In this document: piece after piece, positions 57,345-64,000 of the stretch
Layout: every line of letters starts with the position of its first letter
Position numbering within the stretch: the first letter of the stretch is position 1
Assembly (NCBI GenBank): GCA_045633415.1
Contig: JAZQYH010000120.1
Location: 1-64,000, forward strand
Length of the DNA stretch: 64,000 nt
From: RGIG3102 sp045633415
Lineage (GTDB): Bacteria > Bacillota > Clostridia > Oscillospirales > Ruminococcaceae
Reading direction: 5' to 3'
Notes under the pieces: generated by a model
Told to the model about the DNA's origin: nothing
The model's database searches: none
Seen by the model: only the letters and a program-made list of their open reading frames with translations
Made by a program: the position numbers and the translations under genes

Positions 57345-58859
57345 TTATTTTGTTGGTACAAATTTTGCTTTGAAGTCGTTGATTGCTGTGATGATAGCCT
57401 GTTCTGTTTCGCTGGACAGCTCTTTTGTTTCGTTGATAGCAGCCAGAATTTCTGGGCGCTGTGTTTCAACAAATTCAAACAGACCTTTTTCAAATTCTGC
57501 TACATTTTCAACAGCAATGTCTTTGAGATAGTCTTTTGTAACTGCATAGATAATGATAACCTGCAGTGCTACAGGAACTGGTTGTGTCTGTGGCTGTTTG
57601 AGAACTTCCACGATACGTGCGCCCTGGTCCAGACGTGCCTTTGTATCAGCGTCAAGGTCAGAACCAAACTGTGAGAAGCTCTTCAACTCGATGTACTGTG
57701 AGTACAGCAGTTTCAGCTGACCAGCAACTTTTTTCATAGCTTTAATCTGTGCAGAACCACCTACACGGCTAACAGAGATACCAGGGTTAACAGCTGGGCG
57801 GATACCAGCGTTGAACAGCTCTGTTTCAAGGAACAGCTGGCCGTCTGTGATAGAAATAACGTTTGTAGGGATGTATGCAGATACGTCGCCTGCCTGTGTT
57901 TCGATGATAGGCAGTGCTGTGATGGAACCACCGCCGTATTCTGGTGCTACACGTGCTGCACGTTCCAGCAGACGTGAGTGCAGGTAGAATACGTCACCTG
58001 GGTAAGCTTCACGGCCTGGTGGACGGCGGATAAGCAGAGACAGTGCACGGTAAGCAACAGCGTGCTTGGAAAGGTCGTCGTAAACGATAAGCACGTCTTT
58101 GCCCTGGTCCATAAAGTATTCAGCCATTGTAACGCCTGAATATGGTGCAATGTACTGCAGTGGTGCAAGTTCGCTGGCTGTGGATGCTACTACGATTGTG
58201 TAGTCCATAGCGCCAGCAGCTGTCAGAGTTTCAACCAGCTGTGCAACTGTGGATGCTTTCTGGCCGATAGCAACGTAAATACAGATTACGTCCTGACCTT
58301 TCTGGTTGATGATTGTATCTGTTGCGATAGTAGTTTTACCTGTCTGACGGTCACCGATGATAAGTTCACGCTGGCCACGACCGATAGGAATCATACTGTC
58401 GATAGCTTTGATACCTGTCTGCAGTGGTACAGAAACAGATTTTCTTTCGATGATACCACGTGCAGGAGCTTCGATAGGGCGGTTTTCAGCTGTTTCGATT
58501 GGACCTCTGCCGTCGATTGGTGCGCCAAGGCTGTTTACAACACGGCCGATAAGACCATCGCCTACAGGCACAGAAACAACTCTGCCTGTACGTTTTACAA
58601 GGTCACCTTCCTTGATGTCGTCGTCTTTACCCAGAATAACCAGAGAAACGCTGTTTTCTTCAAGGTTCATGGCCATGCCATATTCGCCATCAGGGAACTG
58701 TACCAATTCGTTTGCCATACAGTTTTCAAGGCCGTATGCTTTTGCAATACCGTCGCCTACCTGTATAACCGTACCTGTTTCGCTCTGCTCAATTTTATTG
58801 TCATAATTTTTGATTTGCTCTTTGATAATCTTACTGATATCTTCAGGTCTGAGCTGCAT
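57345..58859 (-). CDS. atpA: F-type ATP synthase alpha subunit
   Basis: Non-catalytic nucleotide-binding subunit of F1, 504 aa, with GDRQTGKT at 169-176 and the visible arginine-finger region near SRVGGSAQIKAM. GCAGGTG precedes the ATG. Confidence 0.98.
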   Translation of the reverse strand: MQLRPEDISKIIKEQIKNYDNKIEQSETGTVIQVGDGIAKAYGLENCMANELVQFPDGEYGMAMNLEENSVSLVILGKDDDIKEGDLVKRTGRVVSVPVGDGLIGRVVNSLGAPIDGRGPIETAENRPIEAPARGIIERKSVSVPLQTGIKAIDSMIPIGRGQRELIIGDRQTGKTTIATDTIINQKGQDVICIYVAIGQKASTVAQLVETLTAAGAMDYTIVVASTASELAPLQYIAPYSGVTMAEYFMDQGKDVLIVYDDLSKHAVAYRALSLLIRRPPGREAYPGDVFYLHSRLLERAARVAPEYGGGSITALPIIETQAGDVSAYIPTNVISITDGQLFLETELFNAGIRPAVNPGISVSRVGGSAQIKAMKKVAGQLKLLYSQYIELKSFSQFGSDLDADTKARLDQGARIVEVLKQPQTQPVPVALQVIIIYAVTKDYLKDIAVENVAEFEKGLFEFVETQRPEILAAINETKELSSETEQAIITAINDFKAKFVPTK

Positions 58860-58922
58860 TGATACACCTGCTTTCTTTCAAATTTCGGTATGAACCGATA
58901 GTGTATTTAAATAGGTTAGTTT

Positions 58923-59453
58923 TTAAGCTTTAAGCTGATTTTTCAAAGTGTCCAGCTTTGCAGAGATAGAGTCGTTGAACTGCATATCGTTGAACTGCAG
59001 GATAACGCCGCCCAGACAATCTGGGTCCACATTGTTTGTCAGCTGGATATTTTTGCCTGTAAGCGCCTGCAGCTTGTCCACAAGTTTTGCTTTAAGCTCG
59101 TCGCTCATAGGCACAGCAGTAGTAGCCACAGCTTTTTCAATGTTATTGTGCTTGTTGTACATTTTTTCAAAATCTGTAAAACTTGCCTTCATTTCAGCTG
59201 TGTCTTTGCGCTGAATCATTACTTTGATAAAGTTCAATAAATTTTTATTGATTTTTCCGGAGAAAATATTGTCTGCAAGGGCTGTTTTTTCTTCTTTTGT
59301 AACTGTTGGTGCGTTCAGCAGTTTTACAAAATCTGCGTTCTGCGCCATTACTTCACCCAGCAGTTCTGTCTGCTGCTTGATTTCATCCAGAATATTTTCT
59401 TCGATAGAAAGTTCAAAAAGAGCGTCTGCGTAAGCTTTTGAAATATTACTCAT
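58923..59453 (-). CDS. atpH: F-type ATP synthase delta subunit
   Basis: Peripheral-stalk subunit that holds F1 to the b dimer, 176 aa. It opens with SNISKAYADALFELS and ends with GGVILQFNDMQFNDSIS. Its ATG overlaps the atpF stop by one base, so translation is coupled. Confidence 0.96.
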   Translation of the reverse strand: MSNISKAYADALFELSIEENILDEIKQQTELLGEVMAQNADFVKLLNAPTVTKEEKTALADNIFSGKINKNLLNFIKVMIQRKDTAEMKASFTDFEKMYNKHNNIEKAVATTAVPMSDELKAKLVDKLQALTGKNIQLTNNVDPDCLGGVILQFNDMQFNDSISAKLDTLKNQLKA

Positions 59454-59956
59454 TACGCTTCACCCACATTCTCGATAAATTGACTGATAAGAGCCTCGTG
59501 GTCTTCAGCCTTGATTTCTCTCTGTACCATTTTACCTGCAATGGCTACAGAGATATCAGAAATTTCATTTTTGATTTCCTGATATGCTTTTTTACGTTCC
59601 TGTGCAATCTGTGTTTCAGCTCTTCTTGTCATAGACGCCACTTCTACATGGGCTGACTCGATAATTTCTTTTTCACGTTTCTGGGCTGTAAGTGTAGCCT
59701 GTTTAATGATTTCGCCTGCTTCTTCACGAGCCTGTGCCATTTTTTCGCTGTATTCTTTTTCAAGAGTTGCAGCTTTTTCATTAGCTTCATTGGCTTCATC
59801 ATAAATCTTTTTAACTTCTGCTTCACGCTGTTCCAGAATATTCATAACTGGCTTGAAGAGAAGCTTTTTCATAACAGTAAACAGGATAAGCATATTCACC
59901 CAGGTGAATATCATTGTCCACACATCGACGGTAAAAAATGCAAGATATTTTTCCAC
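59453..59956 (-). CDS. atpF: F-type ATP synthase b subunit
   Basis: Membrane-anchored peripheral stalk, 167 aa: one N-terminal transmembrane helix (about 11-28) and a long charged coiled coil. The start is GTG, 9 nt after AGGAGG. Confidence 0.96.
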   Translation of the reverse strand: MEKYLAFFTVDVWTMIFTWVNMLILFTVMKKLLFKPVMNILEQREAEVKKIYDEANEANEKAATLEKEYSEKMAQAREEAGEIIKQATLTAQKREKEIIESAHVEVASMTRRAETQIAQERKKAYQEIKNEISDISVAIAGKMVQREIKAEDHEALISQFIENVGEA

Positions 59957-60033
59957 GGTTGTGTGCCTCCTTTCACAGTTTATCTTATTAAATCAGAATA
60001 TTATTAAATCAGAATATTAAACAAGATTAACTA

Positions 60034-60288
60034 TTACAGAAGGTTAACCAGTGGGTTAGCAAAGAGAAGAATAAGGGAAACAACCAGAGAGTAGATACCT
60101 GTTGTTTCTGCGATAGCACAACCAAGAATCATTGTGGACTGAATTTTGCCCTGTGCTTCTGGCTGACGGCCGATAGCTGCACAAGCCTGACCTACTGCAT
60201 AACCTTCACCGATACCAGGGCCAAGACCTGCGATCATTGCGAAACCAACGCCCAGTGCTGATGCTGCTAAAACTATTGCTCTTTCCAT
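60034..60288 (-). CDS. atpE: F-type ATP synthase c subunit, two-carboxylate type
   Basis: Two-helix hairpin forming the rotor ring, 84 aa. Helix 1 carries Glu28 in GPGIGEGYA, and helix 2 carries Glu61 in AIAETTGIYS, with Thr62, Thr63 and Tyr66. These align with Gln32, Glu65, Ser66, Thr67 and Tyr70 of the sodium-binding Ilyobacter c ring. The extra Glu matches the two-carboxylate Na+ rotors described in Fusobacterium nucleatum and Clostridium paradoxum. Sodium coupling is therefore likely but unproven. GGAGG selects the ATG at 60288; a TTG at 60303 lies inside the ribosome binding site. Confidence 0.96.
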   Translation of the reverse strand: MERAIVLAASALGVGFAMIAGLGPGIGEGYAVGQACAAIGRQPEAQGKIQSTMILGCAIAETTGIYSLVVSLILLFANPLVNLL

Positions 60289-60348
60289 AAAATAAACCTC
60301 CAAAATATGTTTAAGTTTTAATTTTTTTATTTTTTAATTACTTTTATA

Positions 60349-61083
60349 TTATTCCACTGCGCCGGCTATATTTGCCATAGTCAGCATACAGAAGATATAA
60401 GCCTGAATTCCGCTTGAGAACAAGTCGAAATATACTGATAATACTGCCGGTACACCAATCTGCATGATTGGAATGCTGGCAATAAATGTGTTTGGTATCC
60501 ATCCCAGAATAAACTGTGACAGAGCCGCCAGAGCACCGTAAACCAGTGCTGTGATAACTGTGCCTGATGCAATGTTACCAAAGTGACGCAGAGCCAGAGA
60601 CAGTGGTGTTGCAAATTCACCAACGATGTTCATAGGTGTCATAACAACTACAGGTTCTGCAAGTCGTGTAAAGAAGCCCAGCAAGCCTTTTGATTTGAAA
60701 TGGTAAAATTCAATAAGGAAAAAGGTTACCAAAGCCATAGCTGCTGTTACAGAGAAGTCTGCTGTAGGGCTGCGAAGACCCGCAACACTCATTACACTGG
60801 ACAGAAAGCTGAAAGTAAGTATGGTGCCTACAAATGGCAGCATATGTGCCCACTGGCTGCCCATGTTGTTGTCTACAAGACCTTTTACAAACAGTACCAG
60901 CTTTTCAGCTACAATCTGTTTTTTGCCGGGATTGTTTACAGACAAATCCTTTGTAAGCCAATAGCATACCGCTGTTACAATTATCAGTACCAGCCAGCTG
61001 TTTCTTACAGACTCTGTAATGTTTATCCCGCCGAATACAGGCAGTGTAAACAATATCTTAGGCCCGTTGATAGCTACATCCAT
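60349..61083 (-). CDS. atpB: F-type ATP synthase a subunit
   Basis: Stator ion channel, 244 aa, with about six transmembrane helices; the essential arginine is in PLSLALRHFGNIASG. Its ATG overlaps the stop of the I-subunit gene by one base, and GGAGGAT lies within the end of that gene. Confidence 0.95.
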   Translation of the reverse strand: MDVAINGPKILFTLPVFGGINITESVRNSWLVLIIVTAVCYWLTKDLSVNNPGKKQIVAEKLVLFVKGLVDNNMGSQWAHMLPFVGTILTFSFLSSVMSVAGLRSPTADFSVTAAMALVTFFLIEFYHFKSKGLLGFFTRLAEPVVVMTPMNIVGEFATPLSLALRHFGNIASGTVITALVYGALAALSQFILGWIPNTFIASIPIMQIGVPAVLSVYFDLFSSGIQAYIFCMLTMANIAGAVE

Positions 61084-61466
61084 TATTCTTTATCCTCCTC
61101 TCCCTTAGCGTTAAGCAATGCGATTGATATGCGTGTGAACACCAGAGGAATAGCGGTGGCATAAAGGTTGAACCAAGGCAGCTTGATAGCCACAAACAGA
61201 CCCACAGCCATTATAATGGTACGCAGTGACCGTGATGCCCTGATGCTTTTCTGCGCCAGTTCAGCCTCACCATACTGCAGTGCCTTTGGCACCGACACAC
61301 ATATTGAATAGAAAAACACGGTTGTGATAAACAGCCCCAGTACCGACCCCAGCAAAACTGTGTAGTCCCAGTAGCCGAATATTACAAAACCGATATTTTC
61401 AATTACAGTCAGCAGAATGTTGATTTTGGAAACTTTAAAAAAGCTTTCATCAATATTTTTGAACAA
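61083..61466 (-). CDS. atpI: ATP synthase subunit I-like membrane protein
   Basis: A 127-aa protein with four transmembrane helices, found at the head of many atp operons. AtpI is thought to help assemble the c ring. The start is a TTG 7 nt after AGGAGG; an ATG between them is out of frame. The sequence is weakly conserved, and the call relies on topology and position. Confidence 0.8.
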   Translation of the reverse strand: MFKNIDESFFKVSKINILLTVIENIGFVIFGYWDYTVLLGSVLGLFITTVFFYSICVSVPKALQYGEAELAQKSIRASRSLRTIIMAVGLFVAIKLPWFNLYATAIPLVFTRISIALLNAKGEEDKE

Positions 61467-61478
61467 GAAACATCCTCC

Positions 61479-61742
61479 TTACTTATACTGATTGGTATAT
61501 TCCTGCTGTTGTTTTTCACCATCACGCAGGAATCTTTTCAGGTATGTCCATGCACTGGACAACCCACTGCCAATTCCAAGCAACAGTCCCGCTATGATAA
61601 TCCAGTTGCCCATGGCGTATTTGTTTTTCAACCATGAACAAACAACTATCATCATAAAAACAGGTGTCAGCATTGATATTGCCAACTGGCTGATAAGACC
61701 AAGGTATCGCCATGAATTCATAGTATCTTTATCAAAGCCCAT
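61479..61742 (-). CDS. AtpZ-like ATP synthase gene 1 protein
   Basis: An 87-aa protein with two transmembrane helices (about 14-36 and 42-64), of the ATPase_gene1/AtpZ family encoded upstream of atpI. Members are proposed to assist assembly or transport Mg2+ or Ca2+. The N terminus WRYLGLISQLAISM and GIGSGLSSAWTYL fit that family. GGAGG selects the ATG at 61742. First gene of the atp operon. Confidence 0.8.
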   Translation of the reverse strand: MGFDKDTMNSWRYLGLISQLAISMLTPVFMMIVVCSWLKNKYAMGNWIIIAGLLLGIGSGLSSAWTYLKRFLRDGEKQQQEYTNQYK

Positions 61743-61774
61743 AGTCTGCCTCCGCCAGTTTTTCATTAAGAAAT

Positions 61775-61804
61775 ATTATAACTTATATACTAATAAAATA
61801 GCAA
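61775..61804 (-). promoter_or_regulatory. Possible atp operon promoter
   Basis: On the minus strand TTGCTA (61799-61804), 18 nt and a perfect TATAAT (61775-61780), about 30 nt before the first gene. Confidence 0.55.
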
Positions 61805-62020
61805 TGATATAAGTGAACAAATATCCTGAAAACAATCGATATTTTTTTATCGTTTTTGCAAAACTCACAAAAAATCATTAAACATTTTTTACATAATGGA
61901 TTAAAAAAATTTATCGATATTAAACCATTGATAAATTAATCGAAATTTTTATTGTATTCTACACTTATAATTATAGCGAAATATTTGTTAAAACAGTGTA
62001 AGAATTTGGTGAAAAATAAA
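61805..62020. other. AT-rich region upstream of the atp operon with ATCGAT-type repeats
   Basis: No gene is visible. The stretch holds several related sequences: ATCGATA at 61835, TATCG at 61848, TTATCGATA at 61911 and an inverted TTTATCGA/TTGATAAA pair (61910-61935), then TTAATCGAA. These may be binding sites for an unidentified regulator of the atp operon. Confidence 0.45.
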
Positions 62021-62058
62021 AAAATTCACAGTGTCCAGCCCTTCGCCAGACACTGTGA
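62021..62058 (-). terminator. Terminator after the DUF1653 gene
   Basis: TCACAGTGTC (62026-62035) pairs with GACACTGTGA (62049-62058) over a 13-nt loop, followed by a T-rich run on the minus strand. Confidence 0.85.
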
Positions 62059-62063
62059 TAATT

Positions 62064-62273
62064 TTATTCAATAAATTCAAAACGGACAAATGTCTTTCCA
62101 TCACGCACAATTTCTTCACAAAACATTGCCCGTGGGCGCACCCATATACCCATGTCTCCATACAGTGCCTGATACACCACCATATCTTCCATTGTTTCGC
62201 TGTGCTTTGCTGTGTACAGCACCTTGTACATATTGCCTTTGAAGTGGCGGTACAAACCCGGTCTGATTTCCAT
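62064..62273 (-). CDS. DUF1653 domain protein
   Basis: A 69-aa protein consisting of one DUF1653 domain: PGLYRHFKGNMYKVL, ARHSE-like AKHSET, MVVYQALYGD and WVRPRAMF are all family landmarks. The function is unknown. The ribosome binding site (TAGGT) is weak, and the gene follows the lipoprotein by 8 bp in the same operon. Confidence 0.9.
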   Translation of the reverse strand: MEIRPGLYRHFKGNMYKVLYTAKHSETMEDMVVYQALYGDMGIWVRPRAMFCEEIVRDGKTFVRFEFIE

Positions 62274-62281
62274 AACATTAC

Positions 62282-63313
62282 CTACCCTATTGTCATTTTA
62301 AGTTTCTGTGGTGTGTAGAATTTTACAGCTTCGTCGTTATATTCCACAGTCATCTGCCGTGATGCATCTGCAATCATCTGTTCAAATTCCACATCCCTGA
62401 TAACATTTATTACGTCCTGCTTAAGATACATATACTCAACCTGTGTGTCACACAGCGGTCTTTTCTGGCAGATGTAATAACAGTCCTCCAGCTTGTAGGA
62501 CACACATTTGTCCTGTGGAAGCTGGAAAAAGTCTTCCATAAAATCGAATATCAGGTCTATGCTGGAGCTGGTGATATACTCTGTGGTCACAAAGGAAGCC
62601 CCATCAGAAAAATCTTCTGCACTGCCCAGCAGTGTGCCTGTATCGGTCAGCAGCTGACCTGCCACGTCCTGTATGGACTGCCCGTTATTTATGCTGTCCA
62701 CCGCAGAAGCTACCATTGCATCCAGCTGGCTGTTCTGGTGGTCGGTCAATGGTGTGCCATCGTCATTTACCCTTGCCACAGGGAAATACGATACACGGTT
62801 AAGGTTATTTCCCAGATAGTCCTCTATTTCCCGGTCTGTAACCTTGTTGTCTTCGCCGTAAAGGAAAATGGCGTTGAACACCAGCTGTTCCTTGTACAGC
62901 AGTTTGAGATAGTCAAAGTAGTATTCAAAATCCAGCCCGTTGTTTTCGTACATCAGGGCAACATTTTCCCAGCCCTCCTGAGCAAAAATGTGGATAAATT
63001 CATCTGCTTCCGTACCGAATTTCAGGTTTCTTTTTTCAAACTCTGTCTCAATAAATATATTTCTTTTAAGCCATTCAACTGTATGGTCGGTTATCCACCG
63101 GTCTGTGCTGACACCGTCAATATCGCCAGAAAGCACCGATGTGCTGTAGTCAGCCATATTCCGTGCCTCCACATATGCGTGCATCTGTGCAGAAACATAG
63201 CTTTCAGGTGAAATTTCCCTGTCAGAAACTTTCAATACCCAGTCATATTCTTTTGCAGCACAGCCTGTCAGTGATAGCACCAGTAGCATTGGCAGGAAAA
63301 GTCTCTTTAACAT
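62282..63313 (-). CDS. Lipoprotein with SurA/PrsA-like architecture
   Basis: A 343-aa lipoprotein: signal peptide with lipobox LTGC (Cys18), then a helical region like the N-terminal chaperone domain of SurA/PrsA (about 25-170) and a second domain with DREIEDYL and, later, QVEYMYLKQDVIN. A classical parvulin active site is not obvious, so peptidyl-prolyl isomerase activity is doubtful. GGGGGAT selects the ATG at 63313. It would act outside the membrane in folding exported proteins. Confidence 0.7.
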   Translation of the reverse strand: MLKRLFLPMLLVLSLTGCAAKEYDWVLKVSDREISPESYVSAQMHAYVEARNMADYSTSVLSGDIDGVSTDRWITDHTVEWLKRNIFIETEFEKRNLKFGTEADEFIHIFAQEGWENVALMYENNGLDFEYYFDYLKLLYKEQLVFNAIFLYGEDNKVTDREIEDYLGNNLNRVSYFPVARVNDDGTPLTDHQNSQLDAMVASAVDSINNGQSIQDVAGQLLTDTGTLLGSAEDFSDGASFVTTEYITSSSIDLIFDFMEDFFQLPQDKCVSYKLEDCYYICQKRPLCDTQVEYMYLKQDVINVIRDVEFEQMIADASRQMTVEYNDEAVKFYTPQKLKMTIG

Positions 63314-63340
63314 AATATCCCCCGGATAATTTGGTTTTGC

Positions 63341-63362
63341 AAATACATTGTACAATACATTT
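63341..63362. promoter_or_regulatory. Palindrome upstream of the lipoprotein gene
   Basis: A perfect core ATTGTACAAT (63347-63356) lies within a near-palindrome extending to 63341-63362. It sits 28 bp before the lipoprotein start. Possible operator; the regulator is unknown. Confidence 0.4.
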
Positions 63363-63442
63363 GTGTTAATTAGTTGTATTTTACCATAAAGCTGAATATC
63401 TTTTTTTCTAAAATTATTGATTTATTTTGGTGAATTATGACG

Positions 63443-63475
63443 ATAAAAGGCGATTGGAACTCCAACCGCCTTTTT
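63443..63475 (-). terminator. Terminator of the glycoside hydrolase gene
   Basis: AAAAGGCG-TTGGA pairs with TCCAA-CGCCTTTT (63445-63458 with 63461-63474) with one G-T wobble on the minus strand, four bases after the stop codon. Confidence 0.88.
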
Positions 63476-63478
63476 GTT

Positions 63479-64000
63479 TTATTCTGTAATCTGTCTGAAT
63501 GTGTCAAAAAGTGCTTTTGCCACAGCCTGCATTTTTTCTGTGTCAGTTTTTATAACCTGTCTGTCATAGGTTGCTATGCCGTTGGTTTCGTCCTCTACGT
63601 CACTTACCTGTGTAAGCACAGCGGCATTGAGACCGTTTTTAATAGCTGGCACAATATTGTTGTAGTACATATCGCACAGACCTTTTGTAAGGTCCTGTCC
63701 TGATTTGAACTTTTTATAACCATATTCTTCATCAAGGTTGAAAGAGTGGTCTGGTACTTTCCAGGAGTAGCCGCCAAATTCAGACAGCACCAATGGTCTT
63801 TCTGCCCTTGCTTTCAGCTTTATTTTTCTGAAATAAATGTGGTGGCTGTCCACATCGCTGTCTTTTTCGATAAACCAGCCCGATGTTGCGTCCCACACTC
63901 TTGTAGGGTCATATATTTTCATATCCTCATAAATTCTGTCAGCTTCGTACTGTCCCCAGCCCTCGTTGAAAATTGTATAGTACACAACTGATGGGTGGTT
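63479..64000 (-). CDS. Glycoside hydrolase family 2 TIM-barrel enzyme, C-terminal part (runs off the window)
   Basis: The last 173 codons of a larger enzyme. The frame is open through the window edge (NHPSVVYYT), so the GTG at 63985 is internal. NEGWGQYEADRIYEDM carries the acid/base Glu, HHIYF follows, and PLVLSEFGGYSW carries the nucleophile Glu of GH2 enzymes (beta-galactosidase, glucuronidase or mannosidase type). The substrate cannot be told from this part. Confidence 0.87.
   Translation of the reverse strand, partial: NHPSVVYYTIFNEGWGQYEADRIYEDMKIYDPTRVWDATSGWFIEKDSDVDSHHIYFRKIKLKARAERPLVLSEFGGYSWKVPDHSFNLDEEYGYKKFKSGQDLTKGLCDMYYNNIVPAIKNGLNAAVLTQVSDVEDETNGIATYDRQVIKTDTEKMQAVAKALFDTFRQITE

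Noticed and set aside
1..64000. CRISPR array, prophage, insertion sequence, tRNA or rRNA genes
   Set aside because: I found no regularly spaced repeats, transposase or phage genes, and no tRNA or rRNA sequence. The only mobile-like signal is the small palindromic element near 23.2 kb.

Overview
The window is a compact bacterial chromosome segment that fits a member of the Clostridia (Firmicutes). The evidence is the spore-cluster genes yabP, yabQ and a SpoVB-like flippase, RNases J and Y, GdpP, Rex, a threonine T-box leader, strong AGGAGG ribosome binding sites, TTG/GTG starts and rho-independent terminators at most operon ends. I cannot name the genus. Most genes lie on the minus strand, probably the leading strand. 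I see no rRNA, tRNA, CRISPR array, prophage or intact insertion sequence.

Layout. 1-10.1 kb (minus): the 5' end of a ZIP transporter gene, then the housekeeping run rnjA-gdpP-rplI-dnaB-tilS-hpt-ftsH (c-di-AMP turnover, replication helicase, tRNA-Ile lysidine, purine salvage, membrane proteolysis). 10.1-21.3 kb: rnhA and mnmA (plus), then an accessory stretch with a serine hydrolase, a class V aminotransferase/ornithine-cyclodeaminase pair, a DNA-repair methyltransferase divergent from an apparently self-repressed PadR-DUF2812 operon, a D-cysteine desulfhydrase-like enzyme, a lipid kinase/OsmC/membrane protein operon and several small proteins. 20.4-30.6 kb: uppP-ftsK-ygiQ-MBL hydrolase, tepA, divergent rex-tdk, and rny. 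30.8-37.8 kb: T-box-controlled thrS, a GNAT gene of atypical codon use, and a polyamine-type ABC operon potABCD whose binding protein carries its own C-terminal membrane anchor.

38-46.1 kb: an adenine-type phosphoribosyltransferase, small orphan proteins, a condensation/alcohol-acyltransferase-like enzyme, and a methionine operon in which a YitJ-type homocysteine methyltransferase/MTHFR fusion, a free-standing MetH activation protein and a MetH lacking that domain are consecutive. 46.2-50.4 kb: spoVB-like, mazG, hup, rqcP, yabP, yabQ, divIC, the half of the Bacillus-type division/sporulation cluster that is usually followed by tilS-hpt-ftsH, here about 42 kb away. 50.6-54.5 kb: an M19 dipeptidase, a decayed membrane-protein/XRE-regulator remnant, a flavoprotein and a lipoprotein. 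54.6-61.8 kb: the complete F-type ATP synthase operon (atpZ-like, I, B, E, F, H, A, G, D, C), whose c subunit carries two carboxylates in a sodium-type motif. 61.8-64 kb: a DUF1653 protein, a SurA/PrsA-like lipoprotein and the end of a family-2 glycoside hydrolase.

The less explained signals are: three tandem TATATCG-N5-CGATATA operators inside a consensus promoter before padR; a C-rich 48-bp tandem repeat before the ZIP gene; a palindrome at the predicted start of a serine hydrolase transcript; a structured rnjA leader; the split methionine synthase operon; and the two-carboxylate c subunit. All functional statements come from reading the sequence and family knowledge; no database search was run.
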